DNA from: CALXQW01 sp031553045
GTDB taxonomy: Bacteria > Verrucomicrobiota > Verrucomicrobiia > Opitutales > Intestinicryptomonadaceae
Direction: 5' to 3'
NCBI GenBank assembly: GCA_031553045.1
Contig: JAVBLZ010000010.1
Coordinates: 18,617 to 82,616, forward strand
Length of the DNA stretch: 64,000 nt
Under the pieces are notes generated by a model that saw only the letters and a list, made by a program, of their open reading frames with translations, was not told the DNA's origin and searched no databases. A program made the position numbers and the translations under genes. This document shows positions 8,098 through 17,037 of the stretch, one piece after another. Position 1 is the stretch's first letter, and each line of letters begins with the position of its first letter.

Positions 8098-10857
8098 ATG
8101 AAAAATATTTCACTCATCATAACTTTTTGTCTTGTTTTGGCGTTAAATTTATCGGCAAAAGATAGTATTTATATCGTGGTGGAAGAAGGCGCTGAAAGCC
8201 CAATTTTAGAGGCGGCCAAAGACCTTGCGGAATCTTTGCCAAAGCTCTATCCAAAGCTGGAAACTTTTGTGGTGCAGGAAAAATCACAGTCGGGGCGCAA
8301 CATAATTTTATGTAAAAAATCTTCTTTGATAGACAGGTTTCCAGATTGCAAAACGCTTGAAGCCAAAGGGGGATTCATGCTGCGTAAAATTTCAGATTCC
8401 GAATTCTTGGTAGCGGGTTTTGACGCCAAAGCCTGCGCCACTGGGGCGTATCAACTCTTAAAAAAACTGGGCGTAAGCTTTAATTTGAATGGCGATATTG
8501 CGCTTGAAAAATCGGAAGGTTTTTCTTTTGAAAATCTAAACTTTGAAGGTGTGCCAAAGTTTGAGGATTCTCAGGTTTTAAATTGGTCTAATTTTCTCAC
8601 AAGCTGCTCCACTTGGGAAATTGCAAAGTGGAAAACTTATATCAAGCAGCTTTGTAAACTGGGTTATGGCGGCATAACCTACCACGTTTATGGTGCGGAT
8701 GTGTTTGTGGATTGGGCTTACAAGGGGCGCAACAAAATCACCCAATATCTGCCGGCTTCGGATAGGGCGGCGGGTTGGGCGGTACAAAATGTTGCCGACG
8801 TGCGCAATATGATAGGCGGGGAACTTTTTAAAAAATATTACTTCGGTGTTGAGCATACTCGTTTGGATGTTTCTGAGCAGGCAAAAAAATCTCAACAAAT
8901 GTTGAGTGAAGTATTTGAATACGCCCGTTATTTGGGTTTAGAGGTGAACTTCTCTTTTGATTTGGATACGCCTTATGCTGTGCAGTCCCACATGGTCGAA
9001 TTTTCAACAAGCCCCACGGCTTTTTTAAAAAATTCCGCCAAGCAAAATATATACCCAAATGTGGACGATGCCGACGGCTACGCCTTCATAAAAGCTATGC
9101 TTAAAAATATTTTAGACAAGTATCCGCAGGTTACAAAGCTTACAATTTGCTCCAGAAAGATGGGCAACAATCCGCAGGCAAACATACTGCTTCAATCCAT
9201 AGATAAAGCAAGCTTACCCAAGCACTGGCAGGCAGAGTTTGAGGCGTCTTTGGCGGAACTTAAAAAAGAGCCCGACCTCTATATTAAGCCCGAAAATTGT
9301 CTGGGTTTTTTTATACTGGGCAAAACTGCGCAAGCCGTTGTGCGTGCAGCTAAAGAATTGGGCAGGGGCGATATAAAATGGCAGCACACTTCATGGGGTT
9401 TTGAGTATATTTTGCCCGCAGACTTTTTTATGCCCAAGTGTTTTACTTTTGCGCCTATGGATTGGAATATGTCTGAATTTGAAATGGGTAAAGACTTTAA
9501 AACTACTTTGGCAATCACCGCCAAGGGGCGTAAAGTAAGCCCTTATTTCTGGCCGCATCACGACGATTATGCGTTGCTCATACGCCCGTCAACGCCAAGT
9601 CAGGAGTTAATGAATAAGCTGGAAAAATCGGGGGCAAGCGGTTTTAACGTGCTGCATTGGTACACGCATCCGCATGATATTTGGTTTCAGTTTTATGCCG
9701 CTAAAATTTGGACACATTCTGAAAAAACAACTTTGGATGAGTGTATAGAAAAATTTTCAAAAGATAATTTTGGTGAATCCGCAAAATCTGCAATGAGCGC
9801 ATATTTTAAAGATTGGATAAGCACAGCGCCTCGTTTTGGCAGAGAAACTAAAGACTTTTTTATGTATGAATTGCCCATGAAGGTGGGTGGCAGGGTTTTT
9901 GAATTGGACACGCAGGAAGTTTCTGCAGGTGTTGAAAGAAGAAAGGCAATCTTGCGCTCAGTTCCAGTTGCAAAGTTGGATGATTTTGCGAAAAGCCAGC
10001 TTGAGTATTTTTATAATCTTGAAGATTTTGCCGATAAATTTGTGCGCTCTTTCAAGGCGTATGAGGCGATTTCAAAAGCCATGAAAAAGTCTTATGCAGA
10101 TGCCTCAAAGCTGCCGCATTCAGAGCCTCAAATACCTGTAGAGGCATTCGCAAAAGCGCTTCATTATTACGCCGACGAAGGCGCTTTGGGAACTTTGATA
10201 AGTTTGAATACCCGTTGGCTGCCGCATGTCTATGCGCAAGAGTACGCCTTAGGATGGCGCATTTTTAGGGTCAACTTTGCGGAAACTCATCACGCCAGAA
10301 GCGCAATGGGGCTTGGGAAATTCAGTTACGCTTACGACTCTCAAAAACGCCTTTGGTGGACATTGGGCAATGATGAAATGAATTTTAATATAGCCGCTCT
10401 TAAACCTGAAATTAAAATACTTGCGAGCCTAAGCCCGCAAGATACCGCAGTTTCAGAACTTTGTTTTACGGGGGCATTGCTGGCGGCAAAAAAAGATTTT
10501 TCTGAGGCGCAAACAAACAATTTTTTGCAAGACCCAATCGCAAAAGACAGCAATCTTGAAGCTGTTGCAGAATTTTCTCTCTATCCTATAAGCGTAGAAA
10601 AATTCATTGCGGGCAAATACAAATGTAAATTGTTTGTTCAAAACTTGAGTTCTTCTCAGACAGCACTTGTGAAAATTTATCAGTCAGATAATTTGCTCTT
10701 GGCAAAAACTCTTGGCGCAAACAATAAGTTAGGGGAGTCTTTGCTTGAAGCTTTAGAATTTGAATTGAATTTGAGCGATGATTCCCGTTTAGAATTCCGT
10801 ATAGAAACGGTATCCGGCGCAATCTTGATGAATGCTTTTACGGCGGAAAAATATTGA
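8098..10857 (+). CDS. Large secreted protein with GH67/GH115-like (alpha-glucuronidase type) layout
   Basis: 919 residues with a clear signal peptide (MKNISLIITFCLVLALNLSAK). Residues about 25-140 look like the small alpha/beta domain that precedes the barrel in GH67, GH20 and GH84 enzymes (AAKDLAESLPKLYP, then GAYQLLKKLGVSF). A barrel-like region starts at NWSNFLTSCSTW (about 162-173), continues with LGYGGITYHVYG, and contains acidic and aromatic patches such as PHHDDYALLIRP. The C-terminal 350 residues are helical, then beta-rich. I do not recognise the exact family; an alpha-glucuronidase-like hydrolase is an inference, mildly supported by the CE15 esterase at 46104. It stands alone between a terminator and the lysC promoter region. 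Confidence 0.5.
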   Translation: MKNISLIITFCLVLALNLSAKDSIYIVVEEGAESPILEAAKDLAESLPKLYPKLETFVVQEKSQSGRNIILCKKSSLIDRFPDCKTLEAKGGFMLRKISDSEFLVAGFDAKACATGAYQLLKKLGVSFNLNGDIALEKSEGFSFENLNFEGVPKFEDSQVLNWSNFLTSCSTWEIAKWKTYIKQLCKLGYGGITYHVYGADVFVDWAYKGRNKITQYLPASDRAAGWAVQNVADVRNMIGGELFKKYYFGVEHTRLDVSEQAKKSQQMLSEVFEYARYLGLEVNFSFDLDTPYAVQSHMVEFSTSPTAFLKNSAKQNIYPNVDDADGYAFIKAMLKNILDKYPQVTKLTICSRKMGNNPQANILLQSIDKASLPKHWQAEFEASLAELKKEPDLYIKPENCLGFFILGKTAQAVVRAAKELGRGDIKWQHTSWGFEYILPADFFMPKCFTFAPMDWNMSEFEMGKDFKTTLAITAKGRKVSPYFWPHHDDYALLIRPSTPSQELMNKLEKSGASGFNVLHWYTHPHDIWFQFYAAKIWTHSEKTTLDECIEKFSKDNFGESAKSAMSAYFKDWISTAPRFGRETKDFFMYELPMKVGGRVFELDTQEVSAGVERRKAILRSVPVAKLDDFAKSQLEYFYNLEDFADKFVRSFKAYEAISKAMKKSYADASKLPHSEPQIPVEAFAKALHYYADEGALGTLISLNTRWLPHVYAQEYALGWRIFRVNFAETHHARSAMGLGKFSYAYDSQKRLWWTLGNDEMNFNIAALKPEIKILASLSPQDTAVSELCFTGALLAAKKDFSEAQTNNFLQDPIAKDSNLEAVAEFSLYPISVEKFIAGKYKCKLFVQNLSSSQTALVKIYQSDNLLLAKTLGANNKLGESLLEALEFELNLSDDSRLEFRIETVSGAILMNAFTAEKY

Positions 10858-10889
10858 GAAATTGAGACTTTTTTGCTTTTTTAAGGTGC

Positions 10890-10918
10890 TTGACTATGGG
10901 GGTAATATCATTCAAAAT
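10890..10918 (+). promoter_or_regulatory. Candidate sigma70-type promoter of the lysC-thrC-cimA operon
   Basis: TTGACT (10890-10895) and CAAAAT (10913-10918) lie 17 bases apart, putting a start near 10925, about 23 bases before the lysC ATG. The 90-base gap is too short for a lysine riboswitch. Confidence 0.4.
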
Positions 10919-10947
10919 TCGCCCCTTTATTTTTAATTGTAAAGAGC

Positions 10948-12162
10948 ATGGCTTTAATTGTTCAAAAGTATGGCGGCACATCTGTCGGCGATGTCGATAG
11001 AATAAGGAATGTCGCTTCCAAAATCAAAAACTTGGTTGATGAAGGTAACCAAATTGTTGTGATAGTCTCTGCGCGTAGCGGTGTTACCAACGATTTGGTC
11101 GCCAGAGCAAAGGCCCTAAACCCCAATCCTAATGAGCGTGAAATGGATATGCTCTTGGCGGTCGGTGAGCAGGAAACCATAGCTCTTATGGCTATGGCGC
11201 TGCATTCTTTGGGGCAAAAGGCGGTGTCTCGCACGGGGGCGCAGGCGGGGCTTTTGACAGACAATATCCACACAAAGGCGCGCATCACAAAAATAACGGG
11301 CGGCGATATTCCGCAAAAACTCAAAGAGGGCAACGTAGTGATAGTTGCTGGCTTTCAAGGTTTGAGCAGCGAGGGCGAAGTTACAACTTTGGGCCGTGGC
11401 GGCAGCGATTTGTCCGCCATTGCAATAGCGGCGTCTTTGAAGGCTGATTTGTGCCAGATATACACGGATGTTGACGGCATCTATACGGCAGACCCAAGAA
11501 TTGTAAAGAAGGCAAGGAAAATTCAGGTTATGGAGTATGACGAACTTCTTGAGCTTGCCTCTAGCGGCTCGAAAGTCATGCAGGCACGCTCGGTTGAGTT
11601 TGCCAGAAAATTTGATGTGGTATTTGAAGTAAGAAGCAGTTTTAACAACGAATCAGGAACAATCGTGAAATCTAAAATTCCATCCTTGGAAGACTTGGTA
11701 GTTAGCGGCGTAGCCGCAGATAAAAACCAGACAAAAGTTACATTGAGCAATCTGCCCGACCAGCCGGGTATTGCCGCAGAAGTGTTTGAAGCGCTCGCAA
11801 AATCTGGCATTCAGGTAGATATGATAGTGCAGAATGTGGGTCGTGGCGGCAAGGCAAACCTCACATTTACGGTGGCAAAAGACGACGCCGAAAAAGCGGG
11901 CGGCATATTGAAAAATATCTGCGACAAAATGAAAGCCGATGTCTCTCTTACGGGAGACATTGCAAAAGTTTCGGTAGTGGGTATAGGCATGCGCTCTCAC
12001 AGTGGGGTTGCGGCTACGTTCTTTACCGCCCTGGCAAAGGCGGGCATAAACGTTCAGATGATTACAACTTCTGAAATCAAAATCTCCGTGGCAATAGATT
12101 TGGCAAAGGCGGATGAGGCGGTGAACATCCTGCACACGGCTTTTGGTCTGGATAAAGAGTAA
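10948..12162 (+). CDS. lysC: Aspartate kinase
   Basis: 404 residues, the usual size of a monofunctional LysC. It phosphorylates aspartate, the first step to threonine, methionine, lysine and diaminopimelate. The kinase domain begins with KYGGTSVGD (residues 7-15) and carries the TLGRGGSDLSA segment; two ACT domains follow (about 265-404, with NLPDQPGIAAEVFEAL and GIGMRSHSGVAATFF), so feedback inhibition by lysine or threonine is expected. The ATG at 10948 is supported by the immediate start of the kinase fold. thrC starts 8 bases after the stop, which makes this the head of an amino-acid operon. Confidence 0.96.
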   Translation: MALIVQKYGGTSVGDVDRIRNVASKIKNLVDEGNQIVVIVSARSGVTNDLVARAKALNPNPNEREMDMLLAVGEQETIALMAMALHSLGQKAVSRTGAQAGLLTDNIHTKARITKITGGDIPQKLKEGNVVIVAGFQGLSSEGEVTTLGRGGSDLSAIAIAASLKADLCQIYTDVDGIYTADPRIVKKARKIQVMEYDELLELASSGSKVMQARSVEFARKFDVVFEVRSSFNNESGTIVKSKIPSLEDLVVSGVAADKNQTKVTLSNLPDQPGIAAEVFEALAKSGIQVDMIVQNVGRGGKANLTFTVAKDDAEKAGGILKNICDKMKADVSLTGDIAKVSVVGIGMRSHSGVAATFFTALAKAGINVQMITTSEIKISVAIDLAKADEAVNILHTAFGLDKE

Positions 12163-12170
12163 GGCGACTC

Positions 12171-13535
12171 ATGAAATACATAAGCACAAGAGGCGGTGTT
12201 GCGGCGTTAAGTTTTTCTGACGCCGTGGCGGAAGGTCTGGCTAAAGACGCCGGGCTTTTCGTGCCTGAGTCCATGCCAGATATTTCAGATAAAATATCGG
12301 CTTGGGAGGGTTTAAATTACGCCCAACTTTGCTTTGAATTTCTAAAAATCTTTGCTACGGATATTCCTGCGGCAGACCTTAAAAAAGTTGTTGAAAACTC
12401 ATACAAAAATTTTGACGATGAAGCGGTAGCGCCTTTAAACAAGCTGGACGATGGGCTTTATCTTTTAGAGCTTTACCACGGGCCAACCCTTGCTTTCAAA
12501 GATTTTGCCTTGCAGCTTTTGGGCAATCTTTATGAGTATTTGCTTTCAAAAAGCGGTGGCGTGATAAACGTTTTGGGCGCAACCAGTGGAGACACCGGCT
12601 CCGCCGCAATAAGCGGCTTGTTGGGTAAAAAAGGCGTGAACATTTTCATACTGTATCCTGAGGGCAGGGTTTCGCCCCTGCAAGAGCGCCAGATGGCGTG
12701 CACGGGTGCGTACAACGTATTCCCAATCTCTATCAGAGGCACTTTTGACGACGCTCAGTTAATCGTTAAAGACCTTTTTGCAGACGTAAAATTTAAAGAA
12801 GAATGGAATTTGTCTGCGGTAAATTCCATAAATTTGGCGCGCATACTTGCGCAGTGCGTATATTATCTTTACGCATATTTAAAGCTGCCAAAAACTGAGC
12901 GTGAGAATTTGCAATTCATAGTTCCCACGGGCAACTTCGGCAATATTTTGGCGGGGTGGATGCTCTCTAAAATGGGGCTTAAAGGCATTTCTTTCAAGGT
13001 TGCCACAAATCAAAACGACATACTTTACAGGCTCTTTACCACGGGGGTTTATCAGGTTGCGGAAGTTTTGCCCAGCTATGCGCCGTCTATGGATATTCAG
13101 GTGGCTTCAAACTTTGAGAGGTTCATATATTTTATGGAAAATGCGGATGCCCAAAAAGTTTCCGCAATTATGAAGGCTTTTAAAGACACGGGCAAATGGG
13201 TCTTTGAAAATTTTACGCCGGAAAATTTAAGCGCCTCAAGGGCTGATGACGCCAAAATTGAAAACTTGATTTTGGATGTCTATAAAAAATACTCAAAAGT
13301 GATAGACCCGCATACCGCTTGCGCCTTTGAAGATTTGAGCTTTAAAGGTTCAAAAGTTCTGCTTTCCACGGCGCATCCTGCAAAATTTCCGGACCTCATA
13401 AAAAAAGTAATAGGGCTTGAAGTCAAGGCGGCTGGGTTGGAATTGCTTAAACCAAAAAAAATAGTAAAAACCCTGTTGGATGCAGACAAAGAACAAGTCA
13501 GAGAGTTTGTCTTACAACACGCAATCAAAAGATGA
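12171..13535 (+). CDS. thrC: Threonine synthase
   Basis: 454 residues, PLP-dependent, converting O-phosphohomoserine to threonine. The N-terminal YISTRGGV is typical; the PLP lysine sits in HGPTLAFKDFALQLLGN (about residues 104-120), and the phosphate and cofactor loops are GATSGDTGSAA and PTGNFGNILAGW. The length fits the longer, YclM/fungal-like class. An AAGG motif lies 6 bases before the ATG. It lies 8 bases after lysC and its stop overlaps the cimA start by ATGA, so all three are likely co-transcribed and coupled. Homoserine dehydrogenase and homoserine kinase are not in the window. Confidence 0.95.
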   Translation: MKYISTRGGVAALSFSDAVAEGLAKDAGLFVPESMPDISDKISAWEGLNYAQLCFEFLKIFATDIPAADLKKVVENSYKNFDDEAVAPLNKLDDGLYLLELYHGPTLAFKDFALQLLGNLYEYLLSKSGGVINVLGATSGDTGSAAISGLLGKKGVNIFILYPEGRVSPLQERQMACTGAYNVFPISIRGTFDDAQLIVKDLFADVKFKEEWNLSAVNSINLARILAQCVYYLYAYLKLPKTERENLQFIVPTGNFGNILAGWMLSKMGLKGISFKVATNQNDILYRLFTTGVYQVAEVLPSYAPSMDIQVASNFERFIYFMENADAQKVSAIMKAFKDTGKWVFENFTPENLSASRADDAKIENLILDVYKKYSKVIDPHTACAFEDLSFKGSKVLLSTAHPAKFPDLIKKVIGLEVKAAGLELLKPKKIVKTLLDADKEQVREFVLQHAIKR

Positions 13536-15097
13536 AAAAGAAAGTTTTTATTTACGATACGACACTAAGAGACGGCACTCAAGGCGAGGGCATGTCTTTG
13601 TCTGTGGCTTCAAAGTTGAGGCTCACTGAAAAGATGGATTCTTTTGGCATAGATTTTATCGAAGGCGGCTGGCCGGGCTCAAACCCTCGTGATATGGCAT
13701 TTTTTGAGGAGGTAAGACACCTTGAACTTAAACACGCAAAAGTTTCGGCATTTGGCTCTACCAGGAGGGCGAATATCGAAGCTAAGACGGATTCTCAGCT
13801 CAAATTGCTCTTAGACGCCAATACGCCTTACGTAACAATTTTCGGAAAAACTTGGCTGTTGCACGTAGAGCAGGTTATTAAGACCACCGCCGAAGAAAAT
13901 TTAAACATGATTTCAGACAGCGTAAAATTTCTGTGCGAGAATTCTCGCAAGGTGATTTACGATGCGGAACATTTTTTCGACGGCTACAAAGACAATCCTG
14001 AATATGCGATAAAAACTTTGAAGGCGGCAATAAGCGGCGGCGCTGAGTTTGTCTGTCTTTGCGACACCAACGGCGGTACAATGATAGAGGAAGTGCAAAG
14101 CATTGTGGCGGATGTTTGCAAGAAAGTTTCCGTGCCTGTGGGTATTCATGCGCATAACGACAGTGGTCTGGGCGTGGCAGTTTCTTTGAGCGCAGTTGGC
14201 GCAGGGGCAAGCATGGTGCAGGGCACGCTCAACGGTTTTGGAGAGCGCACGGGCAACGCAAATATCACCACAATAATTCCGAATCTGGCTCTAAAAATGG
14301 GCGTGGACATTAATTGTGCTGCCAATTTAAAAAATCTTAGGGCGCTTTCTTTATTTGCCGACGAAATGGCGAATATGCGCAGCGACAAATTCAGACCCTT
14401 TGTGGGTGAATCCGCCTTTGCGCACAAGGGCGGGGTGCATGCGGACGCCGCAAACAAAGTCGCCAGAAGTTATGAGCATATCAACCCTGAACTGGTCGGC
14501 AACAAGACAAGGGTGCTTGTCAGCGATATGTCGGGCAGGGCTTCAATAATGATGAAGGCAAGAGAATTGGGCGTAGATATAGACGCCAAAGACCCGTCTA
14601 TAAAAAGTTTTTTGGATGAATTAAAGCAGCTTGAATTCAACGGTTATGAGTATGAGGCGGCGGACGCATCTTTTGCGCTTTTGCTTGCAAAATTCTTGCA
14701 AAAGAAAAAGCAAAATTTTGTGGTCAGAAGTTACAGAGTGATTGTAGAGCGTGATGAAGACATACGCCGCACACGCTCTGAAGCTACGGTAAAGCTTGAA
14801 ATAGACGGCACGGTTGTGCACATGGTTGCCGAAGCGCACGGTCCGGTTGCGGCTTTAAACATGGCGCTCATAAAAGCGCTGTCAAAAAAATTCCCGCAGA
14901 TAAAAGATATTGAACTCACAGACTTTAAAGTTAGGATAATAGACAGCGATAGCGGCGCAAACGCAGTTACCAGAGTGCAAATAGAAACCAAAGAAGGCGA
15001 TAAAATCTGGGGCACTGTGGGCGTTTCAGACAATATCATAGAAGCCTCTTGGGAGGCGCTTACAGACTCTATGGAATACAAGTTGCAAGGTTACTGA
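13532..15097 (+). CDS. cimA: (R)-citramalate synthase
   Basis: 521 residues of the DRE-TIM alpha-isopropylmalate synthase family. It begins with the metal-binding signature DTTLRDGTQGEG (about residues 9-20) and has the HAHNDSGLGVA metal-ligand motif (about 208-218), followed by a C-terminal LeuA-type allosteric domain (about 400-521). DGTQGEG in place of the DGEQ of LeuA, and the overall length, point to the CimA group, which condenses pyruvate and acetyl-CoA to citramalate for isoleucine synthesis independent of threonine. Its start overlaps the thrC stop. Isopropylmalate or homocitrate synthase is the alternative, judged less likely. Confidence 0.9.
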   Translation: MKKKVFIYDTTLRDGTQGEGMSLSVASKLRLTEKMDSFGIDFIEGGWPGSNPRDMAFFEEVRHLELKHAKVSAFGSTRRANIEAKTDSQLKLLLDANTPYVTIFGKTWLLHVEQVIKTTAEENLNMISDSVKFLCENSRKVIYDAEHFFDGYKDNPEYAIKTLKAAISGGAEFVCLCDTNGGTMIEEVQSIVADVCKKVSVPVGIHAHNDSGLGVAVSLSAVGAGASMVQGTLNGFGERTGNANITTIIPNLALKMGVDINCAANLKNLRALSLFADEMANMRSDKFRPFVGESAFAHKGGVHADAANKVARSYEHINPELVGNKTRVLVSDMSGRASIMMKARELGVDIDAKDPSIKSFLDELKQLEFNGYEYEAADASFALLLAKFLQKKKQNFVVRSYRVIVERDEDIRRTRSEATVKLEIDGTVVHMVAEAHGPVAALNMALIKALSKKFPQIKDIELTDFKVRIIDSDSGANAVTRVQIETKEGDKIWGTVGVSDNIIEASWEALTDSMEYKLQGY

Positions 15098-15100
15098 TTT

Positions 15101-17020
15101 ATGTCTGATCAAGAAAAATTGCTAGACATCAAAGGCTCAATCAAAAACAGGGGGCTGCGTTTTTTGTATTCTCTTGTGGCAAAGCCTTTGGAATCTTACT
15201 TGGGGCTCCCCACTTTTGAGGGAATGTATAAATATGTAAAGACGCATCCCGAGCACGGCAATTTTTTCAATCGTGCGCTTTGCGCAATAGGTTTCAGTTA
15301 TGAAGTTTCTTCAGAAGACATTGCAAAAGTGCCGACAACCGGGCCTTTGATTGTTGTGTCTAACCATCCTTACGGAGGGTTGGACGGTATTGCAATGGGC
15401 GTATTTTTGCTGGGCATAAGGGACGACGCAAAACTCCTCATAAACGGATTGTTGGGCAAGATGGAAGAAATCAAGCCTTGGTCGATATCGGTAAACCCTT
15501 TCGGCGGCAAAGATGCCGTTCAGGAAAATTTGGCATCCATGAAAGAGTGCATACGCCACTTGAAAAACGGCGGCTGCATTTCCACATTTCCTTCGGGGAC
15601 GGTTTCTCATCTGCATTTGCGTCAAGGGCTGGTTACTGACCCTGAGTGGAACAGCAATGTTGCCCAGCTTGCAAGGCGCACGGGCGCATCAATATTGCCT
15701 GTGTACTTTGAAGGCGGCAATTCTTGGACATTTCATCTGTGGGGGCTTTTGCACCCAAAATTGAGGACTTTGGTTTTGATGCGCCACATGTTTAAGGCTG
15801 CAAAAAAACGCCCCATCAAATTTCATGTTGGCAAGGTTATCACGCCCAAGCGCATCGCCGATTTTGAAAGCAATGAGGAGCTTACCGCATGGCTTCGTCT
15901 AAGCACCTACATGATAGGCAAGAAAAAACAGATTCCACAAGATAACGGTGAGGACATCTTTAAATTTTACTCCAAAATAACAAATATTAAGCAGACGATA
16001 ATGCCTTCCAAAAAGAAGGTTTTTCAGGAAGTGATATTGCCCCGTTCGCCGGAGCTGATACAGAAAGAAATCGACGCCCTGCCTGAGAGCGCCTGCTTAA
16101 TCAAGGGCGAAAAAATTTGCGTTTATAGCGCCTACGCCTACCAAATTAGAAACACCATGCTTGAGATTGGCAGGCTGCGCGAACTCACTTTCAGAGAGGT
16201 CGGCGAGGGCACCGGTAGGAGTGTGGATTCTGACGAGTTTGACCAATATTATCTGCAAATATTCATGTGGGACGTTACTGCAAAACGCATAGTCGGCGCA
16301 TACAGGGTTGGGCGTACCGACAAGATAATACCGTCTATGGGCGTGCAGGGCATGTATTCTTCAACGCTCTTTAAAATGAAAAGAGAGCTGATAGAAAAAA
16401 TTGAACCTGCGCTTGAAATGGGGCGCAGTTTCATTGTCAGCGAATACCAAAAAAAGCGTTCCACGCTGGCAATACTTTGGCGCGGGATTGGTGAATATTT
16501 GGCAAGGCATCCCCATTACAAGACGCTTTACGGACCGGTCAGCATAAATCCTGAATACAACAGCGTGTCCAAAGACTTGATGGTGCAGTTTCTTTCTCAG
16601 AAAAAAACCTCTGAAGAACTTTCAAAATATGTCAAAGCCAAGAAGCCTCCAAAGGTTCGTCTGTCAAAGACCGATGTGGATGTGCTCAAAAATTGCAATG
16701 ATGATATAGACCAAATATCGGCGCTTATTTCGGAGATTGAGGTGGATAACAAAGGCATTCCAACTTTGCTGAAACACTATCTGAAGCTCAACGGTATGAT
16801 TGTGGCTTTTAATGTGGACAAGTCTTTCGGGCATTGCATAGACGGGCTTATAGTGGTGGATATGACAAAGACAGACCCTAGGCTTTTGAAGTCATACATG
16901 GGTGTTCAAGCCACGATAGACTACCGCAAGCATCACGGCTTGGAAACGCCAGAACTTGCCGAAGAAGCCGCAGCCCTTAAAAAATCCAAAGAGGCTCAGC
17001 CCGACGGCGATGGGCAATAA
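15101..17020 (+). CDS. Bifunctional acyltransferase, OlsF-like (PlsC-type plus GNAT-type domains)
   Basis: 639 residues with two acyltransferase parts. The N-terminal part (about 30-300) is a lysophospholipid/glycerol-phosphate acyltransferase fold, with SNHPYGGLDGIAMG (His89 to Asp95) and STFPSGTVS as active-site and substrate motifs. The C-terminal part (about 330-600) resembles OlsB/'hemolysin' N-acyltransferases: RELTFREVGEG, then GAYRVGRTD, then EMGRSFIVSEYQ. This order matches OlsF, which makes ornithine lipids in two steps; lyso-ornithine-lipid synthesis is therefore the inferred role, at the inner membrane. It starts 3 bases after cimA, in an unrelated amino-acid operon, and is followed 17 bases later by malQ. 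The last 20 residues are Ala/Lys rich and probably disordered. Confidence 0.82.
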   Translation: MSDQEKLLDIKGSIKNRGLRFLYSLVAKPLESYLGLPTFEGMYKYVKTHPEHGNFFNRALCAIGFSYEVSSEDIAKVPTTGPLIVVSNHPYGGLDGIAMGVFLLGIRDDAKLLINGLLGKMEEIKPWSISVNPFGGKDAVQENLASMKECIRHLKNGGCISTFPSGTVSHLHLRQGLVTDPEWNSNVAQLARRTGASILPVYFEGGNSWTFHLWGLLHPKLRTLVLMRHMFKAAKKRPIKFHVGKVITPKRIADFESNEELTAWLRLSTYMIGKKKQIPQDNGEDIFKFYSKITNIKQTIMPSKKKVFQEVILPRSPELIQKEIDALPESACLIKGEKICVYSAYAYQIRNTMLEIGRLRELTFREVGEGTGRSVDSDEFDQYYLQIFMWDVTAKRIVGAYRVGRTDKIIPSMGVQGMYSSTLFKMKRELIEKIEPALEMGRSFIVSEYQKKRSTLAILWRGIGEYLARHPHYKTLYGPVSINPEYNSVSKDLMVQFLSQKKTSEELSKYVKAKKPPKVRLSKTDVDVLKNCNDDIDQISALISEIEVDNKGIPTLLKHYLKLNGMIVAFNVDKSFGHCIDGLIVVDMTKTDPRLLKSYMGVQATIDYRKHHGLETPELAEEAAALKKSKEAQPDGDGQ

Positions 17021-17037
17021 ATTTCAATCTCAAAATT

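Noticed and set aside
10858..10947. Lysine riboswitch before lysC
   Set aside because: The gap is 90 bases and holds a promoter-like pair; there is no room for the ~170-base structure.
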